64,000 nucleotides of DNA, from contig JAJEKV010000084.1 in assembly GCA_021234155.1 (NCBI GenBank), positions 1,488,001 to 1,552,000 on the forward strand, given 5' to 3'. Shown piece by piece: positions 34,481 to 46,149 of this stretch. The notes under the pieces are model-generated. The model worked only from the letters and a program-made list of their open reading frames with translations. It was not told the DNA's origin and did not search any database. Position 1 is the stretch's first letter; every line of letters begins with the position of its first letter. The stretch comes from Isoetes taiwanensis. Taxonomy: Eukaryota > Streptophyta > Lycopodiopsida > Isoetales > Isoetaceae. A program made the position numbers and the translations under genes.

Positions 34481-34860
34481 AGGAATTTTGATTTTTGCTA
34501 GTTCCTCTTGGAGTTCCAGAGGCACATGAGAAAAAGGATCTGTTGGATCCACATGTGCTGGAGTGAGTGGTAATGAAGCAGCAACTTCTTTGAGTAGGTC
34601 AACCTCGGCAGCTATATTTGGATATGTCTGAGAGCGTGGAGGTTGAGACGTGGAAGGGCTTCTTGTCTTTGTTGAGCTCGGTAGTGGCATGAACATTAGC
34701 CAACGCGGCGTGCCTTCAGCGGCTTTGCATGAGGTTCGTAATGCTTTGGCGAACTTTAGGCATGACATGCGGCATGAGTTTCTCCAAGTCGTGCAAAGCC
34801 AAACCTTTTTTTTTTTCTTCATGAGGTATGGTGTCGGCAAAGAAAGGCAAAGGCGTACCA

Positions 34861-36686
34861 TTAGGAATAATGGGTAAAGGGGACGCCCGGGCATCGGTGC
34901 GCGTGAAACCAAACCAACCCAATTTGATGGCTGGACCGGAGGATTAAGAGCCCGAAAAATTTCTTCCCCGTGCTTGTTGATCCATCCGAGGTTGATTGGC
35001 GTGAGCTGGTTGATAGCGTGATTGCCGAGGCACGCGAGGTGGCTTCCCGAAGAACAGGACGCCAGGCCTTGTTTGCCATTAGCAATCCGTGAGTTGGTAG
35101 GCCGTGAGGCGGACCGATGTGGTCCGATTTGTGCCGTGAAGCTGCACCTGAACTTGTGGAAGTTGAGGACACGCCGTGGTGGTATGACCCCATTCGTGAC
35201 AGTGATAACACTGAGCTTTCGAAGGATCAAAAGGAGGACGTGTGTTGGGTCCTCGTTGTTGCTCCTGTTGCTGATAGAGTTGATTGGGTTGCGCTGCGCA
35301 GGGTGGTCAGCGATATTGCGATTGGTGCTGAGGTGTGGTTTGCACTTGATAAACCATCTTGTTGCGGAAAGGTGTAGGATGGGTGCGAGTGCACTCTTCC
35401 GTGGCATGATTGCACATGTTGCATCTTTTACAATGAGGCGGGCCATTGGTGGAGTTGCACTCATTCGCCAAGTGGCCTTGATATTTGCAGATATGGCACC
35501 GATCCGATCAAGGCTGGATTGGCGTGTTGAGGTTGAACAGCCCTGGGGAACCGGGGCGGGTGGAATGAAAGGGAGCTCCCGAAGAGCCACGCCACGGGAG
35601 GAAACATTGATCGAGTGATCGACAAGATCGATAGCCCCATTCCAAAGTCTTGGTAGCGTATTCATCATGAGTCGGATAGCCGGAGGAAGTCCTTGGAGAA
35701 ACCGACCAAGATCCGCTCGTGTGGGGTACTCCTTGAGTTTGCCGAAAGCGTAATGTGAAGTCGATCCGCAAAATCCCGGGCGGACTCAGGGGCTCTTGTT
35801 GAAGGTCATTGAGTTGCTTGAGATGAAGTTGATCATCATCCGTGGTCCCATAGTGAGAAAGAAAAGCAGTTCTCATTTCCAACCAATCTTGTTTCCAAAG
35901 GGCTTTTGTTGGACATGAGCCATTGATGAGGAGCCACGCAAAGGTGGTGGAAAAGATGTGGAATTTCAGTTGAGGTTGCGCATGACCATTCAGGACAGCC
36001 AAAGCCTCAAATTCTTCCATGTGGGCCTGAGCACTTTGGTCTAAGGGTTTGCCTTTCGTGTTGCCAAAGGTAGGATAAGTCAGCTTAAGGGTTTGAAAGG
36101 TAGAAGTAAAAGTGCTGGGCTGGACAGGAACATGATAGTGAGGATATTGAGGTGGAGTTGGCGGGGGCATGGTGCCTGAAAGACCCTGATGAAGGGGTTG
36201 CTGAGGTGGAGGTACTGGAGGTGCCTGATCATTGGTTTTGAGGTCGGTAAGGTTGTAAACAGGAAGAGTGGGGGGAAATGTAGGGAAAGGAAATTCCTGG
36301 GTAGGCGCAAAAGAGACATGTGGATATCCCTGTCCACCCGTAGGAGATGATGGTTGTGAAGGCAGAGGCGTATGGCCAGAAGACTGATGGATGAAGGCAT
36401 GTTCTGGGGTATGAAAGTAAGGTTGAGCAGGTGGAGCCGGATAGGGCTCCTGATAGTGATGAGGAGACTGAGGTCGGAGCAATGTTTGCACCGGAGGCGA
36501 AGAATTTGGACGAGACATGACTCGAGGGTGGGTGGCGCCCGACCGAGCCCTAGACCGAATGTGGCCTCCCTCAATGTCATAAGCAGATCCATACATGTCA
36601 CGAGCAGCTTCCCTCGATGATGGCGCCCCAAGCGAGACGCCGCCTAGGAAAGAAGTTCTTCCGGGCGTGAAGTTTTGGACGCACAT
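34861..36686 (-). pseudogene. Ty3 gag with three CCHC zinc knuckles
   Basis: The gag starts with a Pro- and Gln-rich N-terminal region of about 220 residues. The capsid core follows, with KGKPLDQSAQAHMEEFEAL, FSTTFAWLLINGSCP and DWLEMRTAFLSHYGT (about 35870-36070). The C-terminal gag helix is RLWNGAIDLVDHSINV, in the next frame. Three CX2CX4HX4C knuckles come next: CHICKYQGHLANEC (about 35460-35500), CKRCNMCNHATEEC (about 35390-35435) and CYHCHEWGHTTTAC (about 35170-35211). Two frameshifts separate these parts. Confidence 0.8.
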
Positions 36687-36704
36687 TGCAAAAGAAGAAA
36701 GGAA

Positions 36705-36734
36705 AATCGAATCGACCCGGCAACCGGCATGATG
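36705..36734 (-). other. Primer binding site region of the Ty3 element
   Basis: Four bases inside the 5' LTR the minus strand reads TGCCGGTTGCCGGG followed by TCGATTCGA. It resembles a degraded tRNA-Asp-complementary site (family form TGGCGCCGTTGCCGGGG) and is not the initiator-Met site used by the other elements here. Confidence 0.45.
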
Positions 36735-37326
36735 TGTTTGGGGTCTGGGTTCGAAACTCCTGCAAAGACACCCCTCTGTGAGGACCCTTGGATCTAACAG
36801 AGAATCCGGGGGACTATGTCACCAGGATTTGCAAGAAGAGAACAAGAAGAAGAAAACAGAACAAAAGAGAACAATGAGAGGAAAATGATAAGCTTCCTTG
36901 ATATCAATGATGAACATACATAAGCTCTCATAATCGAGAGAAGACTGAAGAGAGACAAGACTCAAAACTCATCTAGCCTTCATGTGCTAGCTCTACTCAT
37001 ATATATAGTACAATGGCCTTTGGCCCAATATAGACACTCTGACTGATCTCGGTGCCGACTCCTGGAAGGAGGCCTGATTTGCAGGAATGTTGGCGGTGCC
37101 TCTTGAAGTGCCTAGAATCACGCTGACGCTGACGCGGGCGGTGACGGGTCGTCACTTGTCTGAGCGGCGCCTCTTGTTGACGGACGCAGGCTTTGACTGC
37201 GTGGTCTGCGGCTTGGTCTTCTGCTGGGCCTTGGACGACTGACCCGTGCCTGTCTGTGGATCCTTGAGCTTGACTTGGTCCGTCGTATGCATGAATAGTC
37301 CTGTACCAGGAGGCACAGGACTAACA
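36735..37326 (-). mobile_element. 5' LTR of the Ty3 element
   Basis: A 592-bp LTR matching 26232-26835 with small indels. It is bounded outside by the target copy CTGAT at 37327-37331, after which the LINE reading frame resumes. Confidence 0.9.
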
Positions 37327-39274
37327 CTGATCTCCTTGGCTGTAAGTATATTCTCCCAACCAATTCTTCTAAGATTTTGGGAATCCCTTATGCTCTTAAA
37401 GGTAGCCCCTCTGATATTTGGACAGAGATCATCGAGAAATTCCAAAAAAAGGTAGACAATCTTAACTCCAAGTATATCTCCAAGTAGGGCAGGGCGATCA
37501 TTGCTAACTCTGTTATTTCTTCATCCCATATCTACCAGTCCTCTGTCATTCTTGCTCCCAAGAAAGTCTCTAATAAGTTGCAGAGTATCATTGGCAGATT
37601 CATTTCTTGTGGCCAAAACAGAAGATGCTTGATCCTGGTAGCCATGACGAAGTGTTGCAAAAAGAAGATAGATGGCAGCCTGGGGGTTATTAATATTGAG
37701 AAACAGGGTCTAGCTCTGGCAGCCAAGTATTTTTTTAAAGCTGCTCATAATCTGATCAAGCACCCAATTTCCATCATTATCAGACATTACCTTAGGAAAT
37801 GTTGGTCCTTTGGTTGGAGACAGCTAAGAGTAATTCTTCCCCACTCAATTTATTTTCCCTTCACAGCCCCCAGTTCTACTCCTGTCCTTATTAAGAAGTG
37901 GATCAAAGCATGGAATCTGGTTAGGGGGGTATTTGATTGGAAGGAAGGTCTATCTGTGGACCAGTCCATTTTTTGGAATCCAGCTATTCTTACCAATAAC
38001 CCTTCTCTTTGTTTAGCTTGTCACTTCCCAGATCAGGCTAAGCTATGGTGTTCCAAAGGAGTTATTCTGATCAGGGATATGTACAATGAGGATGGGATCA
38101 TCCCTTTTAGGGAATCGGCTTTAGCTACAGAAGGGGAAGCATGCGAGAATCTGTACAATAATATATGCACCACCTTGCTTCAAGGAATTTGGTCCAATAG
38201 TGGGGACAACTGGAACTACCATGGAAAGACAGTGCTATCAGTTAAAATGGCTTACAGATTTCTCACAAGGGATCTTACTATGTCTATCCATGATAAATGG
38301 CAAACTGGTGCAGACAGGTGTGCGAGAAATCTCAAATTCATGTGGTCAAGCCCAATCTATCCCAAAATTAAGTCCTTTATGTGGCAATTATGGCATAAGG
38401 CCCTCGCGACAAATAGCAAGAGATACAGAATGCAAATGGCTGATTCAGATGTTTGTCCGAGGTGTCTGGGATAAAAAGAGGATGAAGACCACCTTTTCAG
38501 GGAGTGTTTGTGGTCAGAGTGGGTGCTGGAATTAGCATCCAATATCCTCGGCTATAGTATCACCTCCATTAACTCTCTGGATTTCTTTTTACCTGATAAT
38601 CCGAATGATTGGAGAGTCTATATATTTCTATGGAGGATCTGGAAAGGGCGTAATTCGCTCATATTCAATCAGGAAATTATTCACCCAGAGGCGGTCATCA
38701 AGCAGATCATATATGACATTAACTGGATTTATGATGCCACTTAACCTATACTTACAGCTTTCTGTTCGATTTCAGGAATTATCTATGTATTGGTGCGAAA
38801 GATCAAATGGAGAAGGACTGACCCTTTTACCAATATGGAGTGGCTTAAGGTCTTTGGACCTCCAAATTTGTTCGGGCATGAAGAACCATGCTTATGTAAT
38901 TGCTGCTGCGATCAGAACTATGACGTCAGAAGAATTCTATTGTGCGAAGCCAAGGATAATACAGGAAGATTCAACATGGCCAAGGCGGGATCCTGTCTAT
39001 GTACATATTGTGTTCTTACTATTATGGTCAAGGGGAGAGGTCGGAAAATCAGCAATTTCCATCTCAGATCCCCATTTTAGTAAGCTAAAACATGCCCTCT
39101 ATGATAGTTCCAGTCTCTCTCAGGGGAAACTCAAATTTCAGGACTTAACTGTTTTTATCTTTAAAACTTTATTCTCTTATACATGATATGGGTTATACTT
39201 CCCTGTAAAAAGTAAAATTTTGTAACTTTTTATACATATAAATATACATATCGGCCTTCAATCAAAAAAAAAAA
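37327..39274 (+). mobile_element. Full-length L1-type LINE, 3' part and poly-A
   Basis: A continuation of the LINE that starts at 21343. It carries the end of ORF2, a 3' region and an A-run at 39263-39276. The second copy of the 12-bp target follows at 39275-39286. Confidence 0.85.
37332..38744 (+). pseudogene. LINE ORF2, C-terminal part with zf-RVT domain
   Basis: It reads KILGIPYALKGSPSDIW and RAIIANSVISSS after the Ty3 insertion, then the long frame from 37578 with LILVAMTKCCKKKIDGSLGV. The zf-RVT region is at about 38320-38520: NLKFMWSSPIYPKIKSFMWQ, then DVCPRCLG, a stop, and EDEDHLFREC. The final helical piece is YIFLWRIWKGRNSLIFNQ. A stop in place of a residue between the zinc-binding Cys pair and His inactivates it. 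The stretch 38745-39180 holds no clear RNase H domain. Confidence 0.8.
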
Positions 39275-39286
39275 AATATTTACAAT

Positions 39287-40208
39287 ATATTATCAATATA
39301 CATGTACAACAGCACTGAGCAAATCAAACAGAAACTTCTAGCTTTAGAACTCAAGCATGATTCCTGGCCACATTGCCACCATGACCGATGCCTTGCGGGT
39401 TCATTGCACATGCACTCACCGGAGTTAGTCCTCGTGACTAAGTGGAGATCCCGTAGCTGCTGCTACATACATGGAGACACTCTAGCATCTTGGATAACAT
39501 GAACATGAACAATCCCAAAACACAAGATACCATGATGCAGTGCTAGACAATGACAACAAAAGAAACATCATAAGAGTCAGGAGCAAAGAACACAAAGCCA
39601 AAGTACCAAAACACATAAACAAAGCTCCGGGACAATGGGAAGCTCAGCCAGCCTACATGCAGGCCCTGTTAATAGAGAAATGCCCAGCCAGCTCACACTC
39701 CGAGTTGGCGGAGTTGGTGGGGTGAACCTCGTATGCGCATACCCTTAACAGCCCACGTCTGGCGCTGGAGGACCTCTTACCATGGAGTCACAAAGGTGAC
39801 GTGCATCCCCACCAGGAAGCTACACCCGTGAGGAAGCCACGCCCGGTGTCACAGAGCACAAAGACAAAGAACAGAGAACATGAGAATGCCGAAACAATCC
39901 AGGCCACCGAACCTGGAAGTCCGACCCCGGAGAATCCAAATACGTAAATAAACACGAAGCACTGTGGCATAATAATTGTGACAACAACATGTAATGTTCA
40001 TTAGAATATGTCCTAAACAGGTGTCTAAACCATACCCTTGCCGAGGTTGCCCATACAACCTGCCCATATTGGGGTAGCGATTTCGGTGACGAAATCTCAA
40101 TAACAACCAACTTGTTGATGCATCGTGCTCAAACAACTGCTACAAAATCGATGCAGAACTAACTTCCCAACGTTATTTATTTAAGACCCTGAGCTATGGT
40201 TTTAAAGT
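39287..40208 (-). mobile_element. Middle LTR of the gag-only element, segment 2
   Basis: It matches 49056-49164 joined to 61504-62326 of the right LTR. It contains the uninterrupted GATGC site (39387-39391) into which the 12.3-kb element jumped in the right LTR. Frames inside it are repeated at 61657-62253, which is repeat conservation and not coding. Confidence 0.85.
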
Positions 40209-40244
40209 TACAAGAAACTTATCGCGGCGGCCTTGGCCGCCGCG
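40209..40244. other. Perfect 10-bp hairpin beside a CACTA-like end
   Basis: Right at the start of the block that interrupts the LTR the sequence reads TTACAAGAAACTTAT. A hairpin CGCGGCGGCC-TT-GGCCGCCGCG follows at 40223-40244. Plant CACTA (EnSpm) elements commonly begin CACTACAAGAAA and carry GC-rich subterminal palindromes. The leading CAC is absent and no matching opposite end was found. Confidence 0.35.
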
Positions 40245-41586
40245 AATGTTTCTCTTTCTCAACCCGAGCAATTGCGCCATCATGCTCAAATTTCAGATGC
40301 GCACATGAAGCCCTTTTTGTTTTGATTGCTGCCGGTAAATCCATCGCCCACATCATAAAAGGGGCTGAGCTTTAGCTTAACTCAGATACAGACACAAAGC
40401 ATGACTTTTGTGAGCCAATTCATCGGATGCAGAATCCTTTGTATAGCATTTGTTTTGCAAAGGGTCGGTGAAATTTGGCTAGATGTATTCTTGCTTTTTA
40501 CTGTTCTTCTTGCAGAATCTCCGTGCCCACCAGCAAGGTAACGACATAAGGTCGAAATCCGTCTTCTGACAGAGCACAGCTTTGGATTCAGATAAGAATT
40601 TTGGATTAAACCCTGGTTATTCAGATAAACTTCTAGCAACAAAATATAATTCAAAGCTACCCAGATTTAACAGAAGGAAAATTAAACTTTATGGAAGTGG
40701 TGTAAACCTGATGGACTGCTTTCTAAGCAACAGATCCAGAGGATAATTCAGACTTTAGTATCACGTGCTGTGTCTCGCTTCTGTTTGCTAGTGAGAGGAA
40801 AAAATTCTTAGTTGCTGACCAAATTCAATCTCCGTTTTCTAAATCGTGCCCATTTACAGGCTCTTCAAGCCCATTTACAGGCTGTGTAGAATTGGCATAT
40901 ACTTTCCAGCTCTTTGCAACAATAGATTTATTCAAAATCTAAATCTCTGAACCCAGAACACTAAATCTGTGACCCAAACATGAATCTCTGCACCAATAGC
41001 TGCGAGGCATCATTGATTGTGGCGTTTGTTCCATTCTGGCATTTTTAGATCTGATTTGCTCTTTTGATTGGGCATAGCAGGGAATTTTCTAGAATGCAAA
41101 TGGCACATGCTAGGCATCAGTCCATTTATTCCGGCAGCATGATTTAGAATTGCTCTGTTCTTTCTAGAATAGTCTTTGGCACTGGGAGGTAATTTTCCAC
41201 ATGCCCAGAGATGAACTCAGCAAACTTCCGCTTCCTTGAAGCCATTCCATCGAACCAACTGCTGACAGCCGAAATATATAGGAGCATCGGGCAGCTCCTT
41301 AAATTGCTCGGAATCTCTCGTCAATGCCAAATATTCCAAGATTGGCCCCAGTTATGACCTCGGGGCGTGCACTTCAATTCATTCAATACAGCTCAGTGTT
41401 GATAGAAAACAGCTGCGTTAGGTTCAGATTCAATGTTTGAATTGAGAACAATTATGATTTGAAAAGAAGTGCATCTAGAATTCGATTTGGTTCAATTATA
41501 AAGGAAGAAAATGGTCTGACGGTTTGATTGATGTTACATAACAGAAAGCAAAACCGCTATACAATTGGGAGAGCAAGGCAGCATTT
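40245..41586. other. Unassigned part of the 40209-46149 block
   Basis: No gene recognised. A CCCATTTACAGGCT unit is duplicated near 40850-40885. The sequence is absent from the right LTR at the matching position (about 62327). Confidence 0.4.
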
Positions 41587-41985
41587 ATGCCATACCACAT
41601 GGCCTGTGATACGTTTGGTAAGATGGAACAGCATGGACAAAGCTTGTCGGTTATGAAATCATTCGAATCAGGTCCCATCAGAGGCTCAGAGTACCCTTTC
41701 AATCACCAAATTGCCGCTGCAACAGGCCTGGCACGTCAAAGGCAAATGATGGAAACAGGGCCCCCAATTTGTCACAATTCACACTCCCATATATCCAACA
41801 TAGCCCATCCCCAAGCTCTTGGCTATGGCTATTCTAGCAATTTTTGGTTAGGAAAAGATCACGAGGACAGACTAGAGTATGCAGAAAAGCATAAACCTGC
41901 TTCGAATGATCAGACCTATGGCGATAACGAACAGAGGCGTGATTTGCCCTTCTTAGATTTATTAGGAGTTGGTGCTGCTGCTTGA
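41587..41985 (+). CDS. Unrecognised ORF, 132 codons
   Basis: Not recognised. It starts at an ATG. The product is His-, Gln- and Ser-rich (CHNSHSHISNIAHPQALGYG) and ends DLPFLDLLGVGAAA. It resembles the low-complexity C-terminal region of a plant transcription factor, with a short hydrophobic terminal motif, more than a transposon protein. An AATAAA lies about 50 bases after the stop. It may be the last exon of a gene captured in, or interrupted by, the surrounding elements. No DNA-binding domain is visible upstream. Confidence 0.35.
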   Translation: MPYHMACDTFGKMEQHGQSLSVMKSFESGPIRGSEYPFNHQIAAATGLARQRQMMETGPPICHNSHSHISNIAHPQALGYGYSSNFWLGKDHEDRLEYAEKHKPASNDQTYGDNEQRRDLPFLDLLGVGAAA

Positions 41986-42124
41986 CAATGCAAAGAATAA
42001 CCTCTCCAATTCATTCTTCGAATTTGGCATGAATAAACAGAGCCTTTTTTTCTGTAACTGAAACGTCAGGTTTCGTCAGTCTTTCTTCTTCCAATTCTGA
42101 TTCTGATTTGCTGAGGACAAATTT

Positions 42125-45100
42125 GTACAAATAGTTATAATAATAATAATAATAATAATATATTGATCATGCCCACATTGGACCTTGAAAGGTCATGGAG
42201 CAAATATTTACATTTGATTAATTTTCATAAGCAAATTATGATGAGAGTCCACTGCCTTGATATACAAACCAAGATCATGTGGCCTCATGCTGAGGATAGT
42301 ATCAAGGCATAACTCATCAATTCCAAACCTGTCGCGAATGTCCGAGTATGCAGAACACTTCGTAAGTACATGTGTCTCATCCTCTAGTGCTTGTTGATCA
42401 CAGAAAACACATACCCGACTCTCCTTGGGAATCCCTGCCCATCTACCTGTCTCTATACCAAGATGATGCGAGCTGGTCCTGTACCTAGCAATCGTTTGCT
42501 TGAGATTCCTTGACATATTGGCTTTCAAATAGTCTTGATCTGCATAAACCATCATCGGGTTAACGTCCTCAATATACTTTGTCATCCTGCTACCTTTTAT
42601 CGACCAGAGGCGTGCTACTGCAAGAGTCTGCAGTAGATCTCGGGCGCCAAGCTCCGTGTCTGGCCAATTCTCTGCTGTAACACCCCAACTGTTTGCCCAC
42701 TCCATAAGATCATGATGCCAGCCTAATGTTTGCGTGTGAAGAAAGGCCCGTTTGGAGGGGCGGTGGTCGGGTTGCAGCTGCACTCTATTAGCAAAATTTA
42801 TTGTTTGATAGAGTGCTTCTACCTCCAGCGGAAGCATACCCGCCTCAGCCAACATGATGGCAAAAGGTGTTTGATTTTTCACTCCCAATTCTTCTCTAAG
42901 AAATATCTTCAGGACCACCTCAACCTGTTTCCATTGCCTAGATGATAGGCTAGGCCCCCAAACGGGAGAGCCATACAAGACAACAGTCTGCACAAGAGTT
43001 TTAAACAGAAGCTTCTTTAAACACCAACTATCTAAGTTGGCTTTCCAGCATCTGGTAAGCATAGCATATAGCGCATTTTTACCACCTGAAATCCGTTTTT
43101 GAATACATTCCTTCCAAGAGTACTTTGCTGCAAACTCCAATCCAAGATATTTATAAGTATTGACTATCTCCAGATCATTACCCATATACCTGAAAGGAGG
43201 GTGGTCTGTGGTCCCTACTATCATAACTTTGGATTTCGCCAGGTTTACCTGCATGCTTTTTTCCCTACAAAAGAGTTCCAAATTATTTAGGAGCGATTGC
43301 AAACCTTCCTTGTTTTCCGCTGCCAGGACAACATCGTCCGCATATAACAACATTTGTATGAGAAAATCGCCCAGACGTGCTCCAGCCAAACACCTTTCCT
43401 TAAGCCATTCATCCAATTCATCTATAAAGATCCCAAACAATGTTGGTGATAAGGGACAGCCCTGTCTCACGCCTATAGTGCTAAGGACCTTTGCATCAAA
43501 TTGGTTGGACAGTTTTACAATGACTTCTGAGTAGAGTTGAGCAACTGCTGCTCTAATCTCAACAGGCACACCTAATTGCTCCATTCTCTGTCCCAAATTC
43601 CTCCTTGGAACTGTATCAAAAGCTTTAGAGAAATCTATAAAAGCCAAGTACAGAGAGCGCCTTGGTCTTTTAGCATTCTCAAATAAAGCCCGCAACACCA
43701 AAGCGTGATCTAGCATGCAATGGTCCTTCCTGAAGCCAGCTTGGAATAGGGAGCGTTTCCCATGCTCTTCTGCCCAGAGGCTCAGCTTATGCTCAAGAAG
43801 CTTGGCCACAATTTTTGTGAAAGTATTGCCAATCAGTATTGTTCTGTAGTTGCTAACCAACTTCCTGTCCCCGCTTTTGTGGATCGGATGAACTCTATTC
43901 TCCTTCCAATGCGTGGGGAAGCCTTCTACGACTGCCTTGTTAATGAGGCTGTCAGTACCTTTATAGTGATACTGCCACCCCATTTGAATAGCTCCACACT
44001 TATACCCTGCAGATCCTGTGATTTGCCGTTGGCCATTTCCTGCAGTGCATGCTTCACATCCTCCTCTGAGAAGAGATCTCCATCAGAAAGCAAGCTGGCC
44101 ATCTGTTCAGAAGGCACATCATAAATAGTTTTGACATATTCAAACAATTCTTGTGGATCCAACGGGAATGACGAAGGCTTGTTTTGAATAATGTTCCAGA
44201 AACGTTTAGGGTGTTCCTGTAACTTCCTATGCAAGGAAATCTTTAAGCAAAACCTATGTTTCCGTTTAAGCAAAGCATTGTACCATTTAGGCCTTATTAG
44301 CATCCCTTTAGGGATCATCTTCCGCGCTGTTCTACAGTCCTTATCGAACCAGCTCTTATGTTGTCTTAGCGTTTTGCCACCTCTTGTCAAACCAAAAATA
44401 TTGGTTGCTGCCCCTAAAATTCGGTCTGTAAAGCAAGTAACATCGTCTTTGAGATTTCCTGTCCACTCAATCCCTTATAGAGATGCCTCTACGTGTTTCC
44501 TGTACTCAGCATGCATGTCGTAGTTTAGCTTCAACCGAGGGACATGATATGTTTCCATGTCACTTTTCACAATTGCACCTGCAACCTCAAGGAAAAGTGG
44601 CGAATGATCAGATTCTGGAGCTTTATCTCCAATTCTGAAAGCATGGATCAAATGGGAACTGCTTGTAAGCACATAATCTACAACGCTGGCTCCAGTATGC
44701 GTATAGCAGGTAAAACCATTAGAGAACGGGTATGCGGCTGTGCCATTTTGTGCCAAAATCCAAAAGCAAATTGCCCATGTGATTTATCTCCCGGTCTGCG
44801 GATTCTCTTAAGAATGAGGTATCGTTTGCCTCCCTAAGCTGAATATCATGTGGCCTTTCATATGTTACAGTCTGCAAGTTTCCAGTCCTGGCATTGAAAT
44901 CTCCAACTACTATGACTTCACCTAGTTCGTGCATAACAGATACTTCCTTTGCCAAGTCATGGAATGGATTAGTCTTGTCGGAACCTTCATTTTGATATAT
45001 CTTCATCTGTAGCGGCGCATAATAACAGATTGCTATGAACACTGTGCATTTATTCTATTCTAATCCAAACGTGTTGCTTCCCTTTGTGTACAGAATGAAG

Positions 45101-45480
45101 ATGCACTTGCTGAGATATTCATTTCTGGGTATATGCTGCTATACCGCCATAACCCCTGCCAACCAGATTTTCCTTTTCATTCCAAGCGTTTCCCACTAGT
45201 TGAAAATCGTTTAGAGTTGGAAGGCATCTAGCCTGATGTTCCCACGTTTCAGTGAGAAGGATAATATCCATCTCTCTCCACATATGTTGCATCCATTTTG
45301 GCTTGGTTTACACCATGTGCATTCCAAGCCATGACTTTCAAGGTCTTGTGTCCCTATGTTCTTCTCTTACTGGTTACTACTGCCTTACCCTGTCTATCCA
45401 TGTAAGCAACCAAACCTGATTCTCTAGCTTCCTTTACTTTGATCCATTCCCTTTACCTTATAAATGGCCCCTTTACCTTG
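42125..45480 (-). mobile_element. Non-L1-type LINE with (ATT)n tail
   Basis: A nearly complete ORF2 on the minus strand followed by a tail of ATT units (42137-42162) in place of poly-A. The reverse transcriptase and the C-terminal Cys/His cluster differ clearly from the L1-type LINEs here and match the relic at 6530-7400. The start near 45480 is approximate. No target duplication was found. Confidence 0.75.
42208..45400 (-). pseudogene. ORF2 of the non-L1 LINE: endonuclease, reverse transcriptase, Cys/His end
   Basis: The endonuclease starts near KVMAWNAHGVNQ (about 45310-45340) and continues with VIVVGDFNARTGN, SVVDYVLTS and ESDHSPL. Reverse transcriptase has NRVHPIHKSGDRKLVSNYR, LAFIDFSKAFDTVPR, IGVRQGCPLSPTLF and active-site LYADDVVLA (about 43345-43370). 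The C-terminus has IETGRWAGIPKESRVC and CVFCDQQALEDETHVLTKC. The 591-codon frame 42208-43983 is intact, but the upstream endonuclease and linker are broken by several frameshifts and a stop near 44470. Confidence 0.85.
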
Positions 45481-45499
45481 CCGGCGCCGCACGCTGTGC

Positions 45500-46149
45500 C
45501 AGATAAGGTAGAAATTGTTGTATTATAGCTTTATAATCTTGCAAGATCTCTTACAGAGATCTTCTGTATAAGAATATATAAATTACCCATTAATAATTCT
45601 GTCAAAATATGCAAAACTCTACACTCAAATTGGCCGGATCTGATTTGCAAGCTGTGATTTTATCGTTTTAATCACGACCCAAATCAGGATTATGCTTAAA
45701 AATCTCAAATAAGTGATGTTTGATCGCAATCCAGATGAGGATTACGGTTAAAAATCTCAAATTACTACAATCCAAATGTAAAAAATGCTTAAAAAATCAA
45801 GCATTGTTATGAATTCAGCAAGAGTAAGGGGAAGGAAAGGGTAGGTGAGGCATTTTGGATCTGTGCGTGTCAGAGGTGAAAGATCAAAGGGGCAAACATT
45901 ATTTTAGTCGAGAATTGGAGGGGACGATTCGCTGCCGATTCTCGGGTTAATCGATTCAGCAGGCAAATCCTGTTTGGTCGCCGCAATCTTTCTATAAAAA
46001 ACGAACATGCTTTATCCAGCATGATGTCACTGCATTTATTAGGTTCTAATATTGCTTGTAGACACGTGTCACCACCAAATAGCTTCAAACAAAATAGCAG
46101 CAAATAAATACCTTCAAACAGAAAATGAAACTGAATTATATACGAGTTG
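45500..46149. other. Unassigned right end of the 40209-46149 block
   Basis: No gene. About 45660-45770 holds a tandem pair of roughly 50-bp units ending TTAAAAATCTCAAAT. Confidence 0.45.

Noticed and set aside
34076-36620. Several plus-strand ORFs inside the Ty3 gag-protease region
   Set aside because: Antisense shadows of the minus-strand coding frames with no domain of their own.
39540-40136. Frames repeated almost exactly at 61657-62253, suggesting a conserved protein
   Set aside because: The conservation comes from both being the same LTR; frames lie on both strands and none is favoured.
40209-40244. Helitron 3' end (hairpin near a terminus)
   Set aside because: No CTRR after the hairpin on either strand, and no TC start or A/T insertion site at the other boundary.
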